Assembly: GCA_910588205.1 (NCBI GenBank)
Contig: CAJUQK010000026.1
Span: forward strand, 1 to 29,528
Source of the DNA: an uncultured Eggerthellaceae bacterium
GTDB lineage: Bacteria > Actinomycetota > Coriobacteriia > Coriobacteriales > Eggerthellaceae
Reading direction: 5' to 3'
DNA length: 29,528 bases
Every line of letters begins with the position of its first letter. Positions within the stretch are counted from its first letter, which is position 1. Below are positions 1 through 8,384 of the stretch, one piece after another. The position numbers were made by a program, and so were the translations under genes. The notes under the pieces are model-generated. The model saw only the letters and a list, made by a program, of their open reading frames with translations. It was not told the origin of the DNA and searched no databases.

Positions 1-128
1 CTGTCATCTTGATGGTGCAATGACCCCTTGAAGCCGCCCCGTCCCCTGTCATACGCACAACCACACATGTAGCCCCGGGCCGACCTCGGTCGGCCCTTAC
101 GAGATTCGTCCCAGATGCGTCACGAAGC
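1..128. other. Left-edge intergenic segment with REP tail
   Basis: No gene is visible. The segment is the 3' flank of the minus-strand apbC/mrp gene. It holds the text CCTGTCAT (46-53) and a GGGCCGAC palindrome ending in CCCTTAC. The same order (CCTGTCAT, short spacer, GGGCCGAC palindrome, CCCCTAC) occurs at 18760-18798, so this looks like the tail of another copy of the intergenic repeat found elsewhere in the window. No T-tract terminator is seen. Confidence 0.55.
77..96. repeat. REP-like palindrome 1
   Basis: GGGCCGAC-CTCG-GTCGGCCC is a perfect 8-bp stem with a 4-nt loop. It is followed by TTAC, a variant of the CTAC that flanks the other copies. It lies 32 nt past the apbC stop, so it could act as a 3'-end hairpin for that transcript, although no T-run follows on the minus strand. 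Confidence 0.75.
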
Positions 129-986
129 TCAGGCTTTCTCGATGGCCTCCAAGATGCTGTCCAGAGCGCCCTGCGCATCGTAGTCATAGACCTTGCCTGC
201 ATCCACCTGCTTGGTGAAGGTCGGGTCTATGGGCAGCGTAGCCACAGCTTCGATATCGTACTTCTTCGCCACCTCTGCTCCCTGGGGCTCCCCGAAGATA
301 TGGTGCTCCTTGCCGCAATCATCACACTTGAAGTATGCCATGTTCTCTACCAGCCCGATGACGGGAACACCCATGGAATGAGCCAGGTTCACCGCCTTGC
401 CCACGATCATGCTCACCAGTTCCTGCGGGGCTGATACCGTGACCAGGCCGTCAACGGGGAACATCTGGAACACGGTGAGGAACACATCAGAGGTGCCCGG
501 AGGCATGTCTATAAGCAAGACATCCAGATCCCCCCAGTTCACCTCTGAGAAGAACTGATTCAGGATGTTCGTGACCACCGGGCCGCGCCAAGCCACCGGC
601 GTGTCGTCGGAGGGCAGCAGCAGATTCACGGATATGACCTTGATGCCTTCAGGGGTGACGGACGGATTGATGCCATCCGCATCCGGCACCGGAGGCTCGG
701 TGATGCCGAAGGACTTCGGGATGGAAGGCCCGGTCACATCCGCATCCAGGATGCCCACCTTCTTGCCCTGACGGGTGAGCTCCGAAGCCAGCAGGCTGGT
801 CACCAACGACTTCCCCACGCCGCCCTTGCCGGAAACCACCGCGATGACCTTCTTCACGTCAGAGCGGCTGTTGGGTTCGTACTTCGACGGTTCCGTGCGC
901 GCCCCGCAGCCTTCAACGCCGCAGCTACCGCAGGAACCGCCACAATCTTCAGGAGCCCCTTCAGGAGCATTCTTCTCTTCAGCCAT
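129..986 (-). CDS. apbC: Mrp/NBP35-family Fe-S cluster carrier ATPase
   Basis: 285-residue P-loop ATPase of the Mrp/ApbC/NBP35 family, which binds a [4Fe-4S] cluster and passes it to apo-proteins in the cytosol. The N-terminus carries four cysteines (C15, C19, C22, C27), like the N-terminal ferredoxin-type motif of NBP35. The deviant Walker A SGKGGVGKS is at about 52-60. The MPPGTSD segment lies near the middle, and a CxxC (KCDDCGKEH) near residue 220 is the family's bridging-cluster motif. The ATG is preceded by a strong GGAGGAG about 5 nt upstream. The gene is separated from the preceding small gene by an intrinsic terminator, so it probably has its own promoter or depends on read-through. 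Family assignment is very secure; the client proteins are unknown. Confidence 0.95.
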   Translation of the reverse strand: MAEEKNAPEGAPEDCGGSCGSCGVEGCGARTEPSKYEPNSRSDVKKVIAVVSGKGGVGKSLVTSLLASELTRQGKKVGILDADVTGPSIPKSFGITEPPVPDADGINPSVTPEGIKVISVNLLLPSDDTPVAWRGPVVTNILNQFFSEVNWGDLDVLLIDMPPGTSDVFLTVFQMFPVDGLVTVSAPQELVSMIVGKAVNLAHSMGVPVIGLVENMAYFKCDDCGKEHHIFGEPQGAEVAKKYDIEAVATLPIDPTFTKQVDAGKVYDYDAQGALDSILEAIEKA

Positions 987-1000
987 GATCTCCTCCTTGC

Positions 1001-1030
1001 AAAAGAGAAGCAGCCCGTATGAGCTGCTTC
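1001..1030 (-). terminator. Intrinsic terminator after the 97-aa gene
   Basis: On the minus strand, GAAGCAGC and GCTGCTTC form a perfect 8-bp stem around an 8-nt loop (1015-1022), followed by TCTTTT. It lies between the stop of the 1077-1370 gene and the SD of apbC, so it should end or attenuate transcription into apbC. Confidence 0.75.
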
Positions 1031-1076
1031 AGACGGTTTTATTCGATTGTATTGAAAACCCTTCTAAGTGCAATGC

Positions 1077-1370
1077 CTATTTCACCGAAGCGTAGAAAAC
1101 GGCATCCTCGAAGACATCAGAGATGGCCTTGCCCTGATAGAACGGAAGATCCAAGAACTCTGCAATGGTGGGAACGAGCGGGCTGCAATCCACATAATGC
1201 CCCTTCTCGTTCAGCTCATCAGTGTCCTGCACGCGCCAGTACCTGTCATTCACATCAGTCAGGTAGTAGGTCTTGCCGTCCAGGTCCATGTAAACCGAGT
1301 GATTGGCATGGAGGTAGGGCTGGAGCTCATCGAAGGTGATGTCGAGTGACTCTTCTGCTTTTGCTCCCAT
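1077..1370 (-). CDS. Small conserved-looking hypothetical protein
   Basis: 97 residues, acidic and soluble, with no signal peptide, membrane segment or cysteine motif. I do not recognise the family. The start is supported by AAGGGAG about 8 nt before the ATG. Aromatic residues are frequent in the middle (SVYMDLDGKTYYLTD, RYWRVQD), suggesting a small beta-rich fold. The gene ends just before a clear intrinsic terminator and has a possible -10 (TATGAT) overlapping an 18-bp dyad upstream, so it looks like a single-gene transcript. The function is unknown. Confidence 0.75.
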   Translation of the reverse strand: MGAKAEESLDITFDELQPYLHANHSVYMDLDGKTYYLTDVNDRYWRVQDTDELNEKGHYVDCSPLVPTIAEFLDLPFYQGKAISDVFEDAVFYASVK

Positions 1371-1407
1371 GTCTCATCTCCCTTTCGTTGGGGGTTTTGC
1401 TATGGCT

Positions 1408-1425
1408 CTATCATAACAATGATAG
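1408..1425. promoter_or_regulatory. Dyad overlapping a possible -10 box
   Basis: CTATCAT-AACA-ATGATAG is a perfect 7-bp inverted repeat. On the minus strand it contains TATGAT, a plausible -10 about 40 nt upstream of the 97-aa gene. A dyad over a -10 is typical of a repressor operator. No convincing -35 was found, so this is tentative. Confidence 0.35.
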
Positions 1426-1464
1426 GGGTCGGATGGTGCGAGAAGTGCTACTGATTCGGGCCAC

Positions 1465-2712
1465 TCACCCATGGCGTGCGGAGCGGCGGTAGGTGCGCGT
1501 GCGCAGGAATGAGCCAGCCAGAGGGGGCGTGGAGCACGTGAAGGAGTAGAGGTTGCAGGATCGGTTGGCCACAGCTACCGCCTGGGGACGCGGGCGCATG
1601 CCACCCGCTTCTCCCTCAGGATGCCAGCACAAGCCCTTCACTACCACCTGACGGACAGGCGCGTGAGGCTCCAACACCTCGAGCATATCCCCTTCGGCAA
1701 AGCGGTTCCGACACCGAGCGAAGAGGCGCTCCTGGATGTCCCCTTCGCCTTCGACAGTTTCCACCACATCTGCCACGTGCATGGTCTGCTGCTCATAGCC
1801 GTCGAAATCAGTGGCCTGCTCCGGCTCGCCGAAGTAGAAGCCCGTGCTGTAGGGCCGGTGGGAGATGCTCAGGAGCTCCCGTTCCACCTCAGGGGAATAT
1901 CCCTCATCCAGAGCCTGTCGATAGGCGCGCACCACCGTGGCCACATAGAAGGCCTTCTTGTTGCGACCCTCTATCTTGATGGAATCGACTCCCGCCTCAG
2001 CCAGAGCATCCAAATGCGCTGCCATGTTGAGGTCCTTCGCATTCAAGATGAATGAATCGCCGTCAGCCTCTTCTATGGGGAAGTAGATGCCGGGGCGCTT
2101 CTCCTCCTCTAGCGCATAGCTCCACCGGCAGGGTTGTGTGCATGCACCCTGATTCCCCGAACGCCCGGTGAGATAGCTTGAGATGAGGCACCGGCCCGAC
2201 ACGGCCATGCATTGAGCCCCATGGACGAAGGTTTCTATCTCCAAGGAGGCTGGGGTGTTCGCGCGCAGATCCGCGATATCTTCCAAGGTCATCTCCCGGG
2301 CGCAGACGATACGCGTCGCTCCCAGGGAATGCCAGAGTTTAGCCGCCTCCGCATTGGCCACTGAGGCTTGGGTGCTCACATGAAGCTCACAGGCTGGGGC
2401 ATGGCGTTGGGCCAAGGCGAACGCTCCCATATCCCCCAAGATGAGCGCATCTACCCCAGCCGCTTGGACCTGCTCCAAGAAGGCGGGCAGCGAAGCCAGA
2501 TCTTGCTGCATCATGAGCACGTTGCAGGCCAAGTGAACCGTCACTCCCCTCTCATGGGCAGCATGCACCGCCCGGGGAAGCTCCTCCAACGAGAAGTTGG
2601 CGGCCTTGGCCCGCATGCCGAAGCGGTCCGCCGCTAGATAGACCGCATCAGCCCCGAAGGTGAGGGCTGCCTGGAGCTGCTCGAAGCCGCCAACGGGAGC
2701 TAGGAGTTCCAT
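1465..2712 (-). CDS. Peptidase U32-family protein (RlhA/TrhP-like)
   Basis: 415-residue U32-family protein. It opens with MELLAPVGGFEQL and a GADAVYLA segment, typical of the TIM-barrel-like N-terminal domain. The diagnostic signature runs FVHGAQCMAVSGRC, then GNQGACTQPCRW, giving four conserved cysteines around residues 165-200 that hold an Fe-S cluster in characterised members. NAKDLNM and DSIKIEGRNKKAFYV follow. Characterised relatives (E. coli RlhA and TrhP; Bacillus YrrN/YrrO) are RNA hydroxylation factors acting on 23S rRNA or tRNA U34; older annotations say collagenase-like protease. Which RNA is the target here cannot be told. The gene starts 22 nt after the flavin-reductase stop with a weak SD, consistent with translational coupling. 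Confidence 0.9.
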   Translation of the reverse strand: MELLAPVGGFEQLQAALTFGADAVYLAADRFGMRAKAANFSLEELPRAVHAAHERGVTVHLACNVLMMQQDLASLPAFLEQVQAAGVDALILGDMGAFALAQRHAPACELHVSTQASVANAEAAKLWHSLGATRIVCAREMTLEDIADLRANTPASLEIETFVHGAQCMAVSGRCLISSYLTGRSGNQGACTQPCRWSYALEEEKRPGIYFPIEEADGDSFILNAKDLNMAAHLDALAEAGVDSIKIEGRNKKAFYVATVVRAYRQALDEGYSPEVERELLSISHRPYSTGFYFGEPEQATDFDGYEQQTMHVADVVETVEGEGDIQERLFARCRNRFAEGDMLEVLEPHAPVRQVVVKGLCWHPEGEAGGMRPRPQAVAVANRSCNLYSFTCSTPPLAGSFLRTRTYRRSARHG

Positions 2713-2734
2713 GTAATCCGGAAAAGGACGGAAA

Positions 2735-3370
2735 CTAGCGAATGAAATTCGTGCGCGCCGGCGGCTCTACCGGAGGAAGCGCCACTCCTGCTGCCTGGGC
2801 TGCTTCGCGACACCGCAAGAAGTAGGCCATGTTATGGGCCAATACACGCATGGTGCGCAACCCTTCGGCATCCTGCTCGGCATCATCGGCATTGGCTCCA
2901 TAGACCATGTTCCAGTAGGTAGCCGAGATGATGGGCATCTGCAGGATGGTGAAGTACTTGTTGATCTGGTCGAAGGTAGAGGCGCAGCCACCGCGACGAG
3001 CCACCACCACACTGGCCGCCGGCTTTAACGGATAGAAGTCAAGACCACCGAAAGCCTGGGAATAGAAGGAGCGATCCATGAAGGACGTGAGCGCCCCGGA
3101 GGCGGCTGCGTAGTGGACCGGCGTACCAAAGATGTAGCCATCATAGCTTGCTGCCAGGGCGTTGAATTCATTCACTGCGTCATGGCAGACGCATTCGCCC
3201 CCGTGGGTGCCACAATACCCACAACCAAGACAACCGGAAAGGGGCTTATTGCCCACCCAGAAGCGTCCCACCTCAATGCCTTCCGCTTCCAAGGTGTTCG
3301 CTATCTCATCCAGCGCACGCTTAGTGGCTCCAGACTTGTGCGGGCTTCCGTTCACGAGCATTACCTTCAT
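2735..3370 (-). CDS. NADPH-dependent FMN reductase / flavodoxin-like protein
   Basis: 211-residue flavodoxin-fold protein. It begins MKVMLVNGSPHKSGAT, the FMN-phosphate binding loop of NADPH-dependent FMN reductases. A cysteine cluster follows (SGCLGCGYCGTHGGECVC), as in the Fe-S flavoprotein / IsiA-like subgroup, and then GTPVHYAAASG and RRGGCAS. The start at 3370 was chosen because GGAGGA lies 5-6 nt upstream and the FMN loop is at the extreme N-terminus; a longer reading frame reaches 3646 but lacks support. It probably reduces or shuttles electrons through FMN in the cytosol. It is divergent from the aminotransferase (75 nt apart) and likely co-transcribed with the U32 gene. Substrate unknown. 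Confidence 0.88.
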   Translation of the reverse strand: MKVMLVNGSPHKSGATKRALDEIANTLEAEGIEVGRFWVGNKPLSGCLGCGYCGTHGGECVCHDAVNEFNALAASYDGYIFGTPVHYAAASGALTSFMDRSFYSQAFGGLDFYPLKPAASVVVARRGGCASTFDQINKYFTILQMPIISATYWNMVYGANADDAEQDAEGLRTMRVLAHNMAYFLRCREAAQAAGVALPPVEPPARTNFIR

Positions 3371-3445
3371 GGGTCCTCCTTGGCACGGTATCCTGATGGG
3401 GCAATTGTAAACGAGGACCGCAAGAGGCGCGGAAGAGGAGCGCAG

Positions 3446-4627
3446 ATGCTGAACCAACGGATGCACGAGCTGGGAGCAGAGCCGAACAAGATCAGAGAGC
3501 TGTTCGCCTATGGGCTCGAGCGCAAAGCGCAGATAGGCCCCGAGAACGTCTATGACTACAGCATCGGCAATCCCAGCGTGCCTGCACCGCCCGAGGTGCT
3601 CCGACAATTCGAAACCCAGCTGGCTCAAGATCCGGTGAAGGTGCATGAGTACACGCCCTCCCCCGGGGACGCTCAGGTGCGCGAAGCCATCGCCCAGTAT
3701 ATCCGCACCAACTTCGACATCCCCGCTACCTTCGGGAATGTCTATGTGACCTCCGGAGCCTCCTCAGCCATCGCCATCACGCTGGCCGCTATCAGCAATC
3801 CGGGGGATGAGGTCATCGCTATCGCTCCCTATTTCCCCGAATACAAGACTTGGGCTCAAGCAGCGGGCTGCACGCTGGTAGAGGTCCCAGCCCTGACCCC
3901 CTCATTCCAGCCGGACATCCAGGCCATCGAAGCGGCCATCACTCCGAAGACGAGCGCTGTCATCATCAACTCGCCGAATAACCCGGTGGGCACCGTCTAT
4001 ACACGTGCATCTCTGGAAGCCCTCGCGGAGATGCTCCAACGCAAGGAACAAGAACTGGGCACCCGCATCATGCTGATATCCGACGAACCCTATCGGGAGA
4101 TCGTCTATGGCGCCGAGGTGCCCTACGTGCCTAGTCTGTATGAAGACACCATCGTCTGCTATTCCTTCAGCAAATCCCTGTCGCTTCCAGGAGAGCGCAT
4201 CGGCTACATCTACGTATCAGATCTGATTCCGGATGCTGCCGATATCTCCGTGGCCGTCGCCGGAGCCGGACGGGCCCTGGGCTACATCTGCGCCCCGGTG
4301 CTTTTGCAGCGCGTGGTGGCAGAATGCCTTGATGTGCCCTCGGACGTGGCAACCTATGAGGAGAATCGGCAGATCCTCACTGAAGGACTGACGGAGCTGG
4401 GCTATGAATTCGTAGAGCCCGAAGGGGCGTTCTACCTATGGGTACGCGCTCTTGAGCCTGATGCCGTCGCCTTCTCAGAGCGCGCCAAGGAATTCGAGCT
4501 TCTGCTCGTACCCTCCGATAGCTTCGGGGCTCAGGGCTGGGTGCGCCTTTCCTACTGCATAGCACAGAAGACCATCTGCGATTCCCTCCCTGCGTTCAGG
4601 GCGCTCAAAGAGGCCTACGAGGCCTAA
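3446..4627 (+). CDS. PLP-dependent class I/II aminotransferase
   Basis: 393-residue fold-type I aminotransferase (AspC/AAT-like superfamily). Visible motifs are YTPSPGDAQVREAIA, the cofactor loop GASSAIA, the substrate/cofactor segment NSPNNPVGTVY, ISDEPYREI, and the Schiff-base lysine in YSFSKSLSLPGERIGY, with a conserved arginine in VRLSYCIA near the C-terminus that binds the substrate carboxylate. The start at 3446 has GAAGAGGAG 5 nt upstream; the frame is open to 3113, but that extension overlaps the divergent flavin reductase and is dropped. The 3' end overlaps the opposing membrane-protein gene by 4 nt. The amino-acid specificity cannot be set from sequence alone. Confidence 0.93.
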   Translation: MLNQRMHELGAEPNKIRELFAYGLERKAQIGPENVYDYSIGNPSVPAPPEVLRQFETQLAQDPVKVHEYTPSPGDAQVREAIAQYIRTNFDIPATFGNVYVTSGASSAIAITLAAISNPGDEVIAIAPYFPEYKTWAQAAGCTLVEVPALTPSFQPDIQAIEAAITPKTSAVIINSPNNPVGTVYTRASLEALAEMLQRKEQELGTRIMLISDEPYREIVYGAEVPYVPSLYEDTIVCYSFSKSLSLPGERIGYIYVSDLIPDAADISVAVAGAGRALGYICAPVLLQRVVAECLDVPSDVATYEENRQILTEGLTELGYEFVEPEGAFYLWVRALEPDAVAFSERAKEFELLLVPSDSFGAQGWVRLSYCIAQKTICDSLPAFRALKEAYEA

Positions 4628-6660
4628 GAGGAGACGCAGGCTTCCTGACCTGACGCGCTCTCATCCTCTGAAGGGGCTGCGGTCCCCTGAGCTGATGGGG
4701 CCTCTTCTGTCGAAGGAGCTGCGATCACAGGGACTGCGGCTCCCTGCTGCGCTTCGCTCTCCTGCTCTTGGCGGGGATCCTCGGCGTGCTTATTGACATC
4801 CAGAGCCTTCGCCTGATCAGCCCGAGCCTTGAAGATGCTCTTGCTGAGAGCTACTAGGAAGGCCAACAGAATGGGCGCCCAGAAGATCTCCGGCAGGCAA
4901 TAGCGCAGGTCATAGACAGGGCCTATCAGGCAGAAGAACGTCACCAGAGCGAAGGGGACGAACAGGATGCCCCCCTTCAAGCGATTCCGCAGGCAGAAGA
5001 AGAGGAGCGCACCAGGGATCCAGAGGGCATAGGTGACCCCGTTGAAGAGGAGGCCCACCACGGGAACGTCCTGGAGGAACTTCCAGAGCGGCTGGATGAA
5101 GCCCCGGAACTCCGCTGTTGCCTCAAGCGGCCAGAGCACCGGCCGATCACCATCGAAGGACAGCTTCCAGTTCAGCGTATGGATGGCTGGTTCAATAGGA
5201 ACGACCGGAGCCAGATAACCAGCTGCCGTGCAGATGATCGCTTCCGCATAGGTTACGGGATAGCGCAACCCCATGCTGATATAAGCGCCAAGATAGCCGC
5301 GGAGTTGCTCGTCGGTCATCTCCGCCCGAACACGTATCTTCGCATGATCGGCGCTCTTGGGCCGATAGTCCCATTCGAGGTCTGATACGAACATCACCTC
5401 AGCGATAGCAGCCCGCTCTTGGGGGGTCAGCGAGTCCTCCCCATGATCCACGTAGGAGCGCGTCGTTTGCTGGAACATGAATCCGAGCGCCTCCGCTTTG
5501 CTTCCCGGAATGATATTGAGCGCCGGGAAGATGCAGAAGGGCACGATGACGAACATCAGCAGCGCACTGATGCCCCCTTGGAGGAGGAAAGCCCAGATAG
5601 TCGCCCGGGAGGCCTCTACCGAGCCTGTGCCGAGCGATCCACCTGAAGCCCTTTTCGCCCGACCTAGAGCCACAAGTCCAGCGATGAGCCCGAACAATGC
5701 CGTTGCGCCCACGATGTAGACACCGGTCTTCTTGGTCAGGCAGAGGAACAACGCCACGATGATGAAAGCTGCCACCGCTCGCTTCTTCCTGAAGAAGGTG
5801 CCTTTGGTGAACACGCTCTCGGCCAGCATGAGGAGATAGGGAATGCAGAAGAACGTGAAGAAGCAATCCTTCATGATCATCCCCACGAAATAGGGAATGG
5901 CCGGGAACAGACAGAAGAAGAGCAGGACTGCAAGGCAGAGAGAGGGAGGCGCCCCTCGCTTCCGCACATAGGCGATGGCAAAAGAGAGCGCACTGGCATA
6001 GAGGATAGTCTGCAAGATCATCAAGAATCCAAGGGCAGGCATCCAATTGCCGAACAGAGCGTCGGATAGCGAAGCGATGCCCCCTAAGAAGAGCGTGAGC
6101 GCGAAAGGGTGATGATCTATCAACCACGCGTCCGTCAGGCTGAGCACCGAGGAGCGCTTCTGATACTCGTTCATCTTCTCAGCAGCTTCCAGCTCCTCTT
6201 CGCCTAGCTGATAATTGCCGCCGAAACGGATATTCAGAGGATGCGCACCCTCATAGACCTGCTGCATCTGGACCGTGGTGTCGTTATAAAGGACACCGGG
6301 GAACACGGCTACCAGATAGGGGGACCAGAAGAGGATCAGGATGAGCGCGAACAGCGCCACGCTCTTGGGCATCATCTTCGGCAGGACCCTATCCAGCTTC
6401 GTTGGTTCATCTCCCCGATTGAGGGAGACATAGGCCAGCTTCGTCAATCCCGCATTCATCAGCAAAAGCAGAAGCGCAACTCCCAGGGCCACCAGCACCG
6501 AGATTATGACCTCCCAGAGAGGCTCTATGGTGGGCGACCCTCCCGACTGGCTTTGGCTGTATGACCATCCATAGACCCCAGCAAAACCGATGACCAGGGA
6601 TATGAGTCCCAAAGCGAACCAGGCACCCGGGCTCATGGATCTGACGGTCTTGACGAACAT
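4624..6660 (-). CDS. Large polytopic membrane protein (DUF6020-like)
   Basis: 678 residues with roughly ten or more hydrophobic segments, the first at about 14-35 and 47-68. A large loop follows VAVFPGVLYNDTTVQ, and conserved-looking text HPFALTLFLGG lies before further membrane spans. A C-terminal tail of about 60 residues is rich in Glu, Ala, Ser and Gln and predicted disordered. The layout (FPGVL, HHPF, polytopic) resembles DUF6020 membrane proteins, which have a GT-C-glycosyltransferase-like topology; a role in cell-envelope glycan transfer is inference only. AAGGAG precedes the ATG. The stop overlaps the end of the convergent aminotransferase. It sits 27 nt after the MFS gene on the same strand and may be co-transcribed with it. 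Confidence 0.75.
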   Translation of the reverse strand: MFVKTVRSMSPGAWFALGLISLVIGFAGVYGWSYSQSQSGGSPTIEPLWEVIISVLVALGVALLLLLMNAGLTKLAYVSLNRGDEPTKLDRVLPKMMPKSVALFALILILFWSPYLVAVFPGVLYNDTTVQMQQVYEGAHPLNIRFGGNYQLGEEELEAAEKMNEYQKRSSVLSLTDAWLIDHHPFALTLFLGGIASLSDALFGNWMPALGFLMILQTILYASALSFAIAYVRKRGAPPSLCLAVLLFFCLFPAIPYFVGMIMKDCFFTFFCIPYLLMLAESVFTKGTFFRKKRAVAAFIIVALFLCLTKKTGVYIVGATALFGLIAGLVALGRAKRASGGSLGTGSVEASRATIWAFLLQGGISALLMFVIVPFCIFPALNIIPGSKAEALGFMFQQTTRSYVDHGEDSLTPQERAAIAEVMFVSDLEWDYRPKSADHAKIRVRAEMTDEQLRGYLGAYISMGLRYPVTYAEAIICTAAGYLAPVVPIEPAIHTLNWKLSFDGDRPVLWPLEATAEFRGFIQPLWKFLQDVPVVGLLFNGVTYALWIPGALLFFCLRNRLKGGILFVPFALVTFFCLIGPVYDLRYCLPEIFWAPILLAFLVALSKSIFKARADQAKALDVNKHAEDPRQEQESEAQQGAAVPVIAAPSTEEAPSAQGTAAPSEDESASGQEACVSS

Positions 6661-6687
6661 GCACTGCTCCTTAGCTGCTGCGCTGGA

Positions 6688-8049
6688 CTAGATGCTATCC
6701 AAATCCTTGTGAGAGTTCTCGTGGGACAATATCATGGCGACCAGTGCAACCAGCGCGATGATGACCATATACCAAGCCGGTGCCACCGTAGACCCTGTTG
6801 CCGCGATGAGCGCGGTGGAGATCATGGCTGCCGTGCCGCCGAAGATGGCGTTGGCCAGGTTGAAGCTGAGCGCGAAGCCCGTATAGCGCACGTCAGTGGG
6901 AAACGTTTCGGTCAGATAGCTTGAGAGCGTACCATCATTGATGGTGAGAACGAAGCACATCACCAGCTCCACCGCCAGCACGATGAAGAAATCCCCCGTG
7001 TTCAGCAGCATGAACGCAGGCACTGTGAGCACGACGAACAAGATGCATGCTGTGATGAGCATCTTCTTGCGCCCGAAGGTATCAGAGATCTTGCCGGATA
7101 TGAAAACAAAGGCCACATAGGCGATGAGCGCTATGGTGGTGGCCATCTGAGAGGATTCTGCGGGCATGCCAACAGCGGTCTCCAGATAGGTTGGCAGATA
7201 GGTGAGCACGGCATAGAAGCCCACCGCATTGAGCATGCATGCACCGAAGGAGACGATCAGCTCACGCGAATGATGCTTGAACAGATCGCGCACCGGATGC
7301 TGCACCCCCTGCTCTTTCTTCGCCAGATTATCCTGCATAGCCTGATAGGTGGGAGAGTCCTCCAGCTTGGTGCGGATGTAATGGGCCACCAGTCCAAGGG
7401 GCCCTGCCAAGAGAAACGGAATGCGCCAGCCCCAGCTGAGGATGGCTTCCTGGGACAGGAAGATGGTCATGAGGGTAGCCAGAGTGGAACCCACCAGCAG
7501 GCCCACTGAGGTGGAAGCGGGAACGATAGAGCAATACAGGCCACGCTTCTTCGCAGGAGCATATTCAGCCAAGAACGTGGCTGCACCGGCATATTCGCCC
7601 GCAGCCGAGAACCCCTGGATCATGCGCAGGAGCAAGAGCAGCAGCGGCGCGCCAAGGCCGATCGCCGTATAGCTAGGCAAGCAACCGATAAGGAACGTAG
7701 CCCCCGACATCAGGAAGATAGACACAGAAAGCGCCCACTTGCGGCCTTTCTTGTCACCCATGCTGCCCCAGAACAGGGCCCCTACGGGACGCATCACGAA
7801 GGACACGGCGAACACAGCGAAGGTGGAGATGAGTGCCACCGTGGGGTCTTCGGATGCGAAGAACACCGCCGCGATGATGGTGGCGAAATAGGAATAGGAA
7901 CCGTAATCGAACCACTCGATGAAGTTGCCAAGGAATGATGAGACGGCGACCTTGCGGATGACCGTACCGGTCACCTCCGGGATAGGCATATCCGAGGGGG
8001 AACCCTGAGGGGCGGACGCAGGCACGCTGCCTGCAGCTTGATCTGACAT
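6688..8049 (-). CDS. MFS transporter, metabolite:H+ symporter (MHS) family
   Basis: 453-residue major-facilitator protein with twelve expected membrane spans. The N-terminal FIEWFDYGSYSYFA, RPVGALFWGSMGDKKGRK loop 2-3 motif and RMIQGFSAAGEYAGA are hallmarks of the MHS family (ProP, ShiA, KgtP, CitA; TC 2.A.1.6). The second-half loop GKISDTFGRKKML repeats the signature. The first about 25 residues are a Pro/Ser-rich cytoplasmic lead. MHS members import organic acids or compatible solutes with protons; the substrate here is not readable. AAGGAGAG precedes the ATG. The next gene to the right is an amidinotransferase, separated by a terminator, so a shared pathway is only suggestive. Confidence 0.9.
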   Translation of the reverse strand: MSDQAAGSVPASAPQGSPSDMPIPEVTGTVIRKVAVSSFLGNFIEWFDYGSYSYFATIIAAVFFASEDPTVALISTFAVFAVSFVMRPVGALFWGSMGDKKGRKWALSVSIFLMSGATFLIGCLPSYTAIGLGAPLLLLLLRMIQGFSAAGEYAGAATFLAEYAPAKKRGLYCSIVPASTSVGLLVGSTLATLMTIFLSQEAILSWGWRIPFLLAGPLGLVAHYIRTKLEDSPTYQAMQDNLAKKEQGVQHPVRDLFKHHSRELIVSFGACMLNAVGFYAVLTYLPTYLETAVGMPAESSQMATTIALIAYVAFVFISGKISDTFGRKKMLITACILFVVLTVPAFMLLNTGDFFIVLAVELVMCFVLTINDGTLSSYLTETFPTDVRYTGFALSFNLANAIFGGTAAMISTALIAATGSTVAPAWYMVIIALVALVAMILSHENSHKDLDSI

Positions 8050-8340
8050 GATCTCTCCTTTTCGTTCGGTCTTCAGGGCGAAGCCGATGCCGCCGAAGAC
8101 CCTTCTTCAGCAAAGAGACTTGTCAAACAGCCAATTTACGGATCATTGCCCTCTGACTGCATCAAATAAGCCCAGCCGAGAGGCCAATGAGCTGCTAACT
8201 AGCTGTTGACTTGGCTCAAGTCTCAAAGGTGATGATACAAGGGAAGCCTCAGGAAGAAATGGAGAAAGTACGGAGATAGAGGTTCAAGAGAGATGAACGG
8301 ACCCGCAGAAGCCTGTGCCCCATGGGTCCCGGAAGAGAGC
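8050..8340. promoter_or_regulatory. Upstream region of the MFS gene with dyads
   Basis: This gene-free stretch is the 5' side of the minus-strand MFS gene. It contains GGTCTTC (8068-8074) paired with GAAGACC (8095-8101), a hairpin that would lie in the 5' UTR between any promoter and the SD. A perfect GACTTG-GCT-CAAGTC dyad (8208-8222) may be an operator. On the minus strand there is a TTGACA (8126 to 8121), but no fitting -10 at 16-18 nt, so I do not place the promoter. Confidence 0.35.
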
Positions 8341-8368
8341 AAAAGGCCCCGGGGATACCGGGGCCTTT
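8341..8368 (-). terminator. Intrinsic terminator of the amidinotransferase gene
   Basis: AAAGGCCCCGG (8342-8352) pairs perfectly with CCGGGGCCTTT (8358-8368) around a 5-nt loop. On the minus strand the stem is followed by TTTT then GC. It lies 16 nt past the amidinotransferase stop and separates that gene from the MFS gene. The stem is symmetric and could weakly stop transcription from either side. Confidence 0.8.
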
Positions 8369-8384
8369 CGAACACGGTCAGAAG

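Noticed and set aside
3113..3445. N-terminal extension of the aminotransferase
   Set aside because: It would overlap the divergent flavin reductase coding region by about 250 nt and lacks an SD; 3446 has one.
5399..6127. 242-codon alternate-frame reading on the minus strand
   Set aside because: Shadow of the polytopic membrane protein in another frame, with Arg/His-rich translation typical of frame shadows.
8121..8126. Perfect TTGACA (minus) as an MFS promoter
   Set aside because: No -10-like hexamer at 15-19 nt spacing; reported only as part of the region description.
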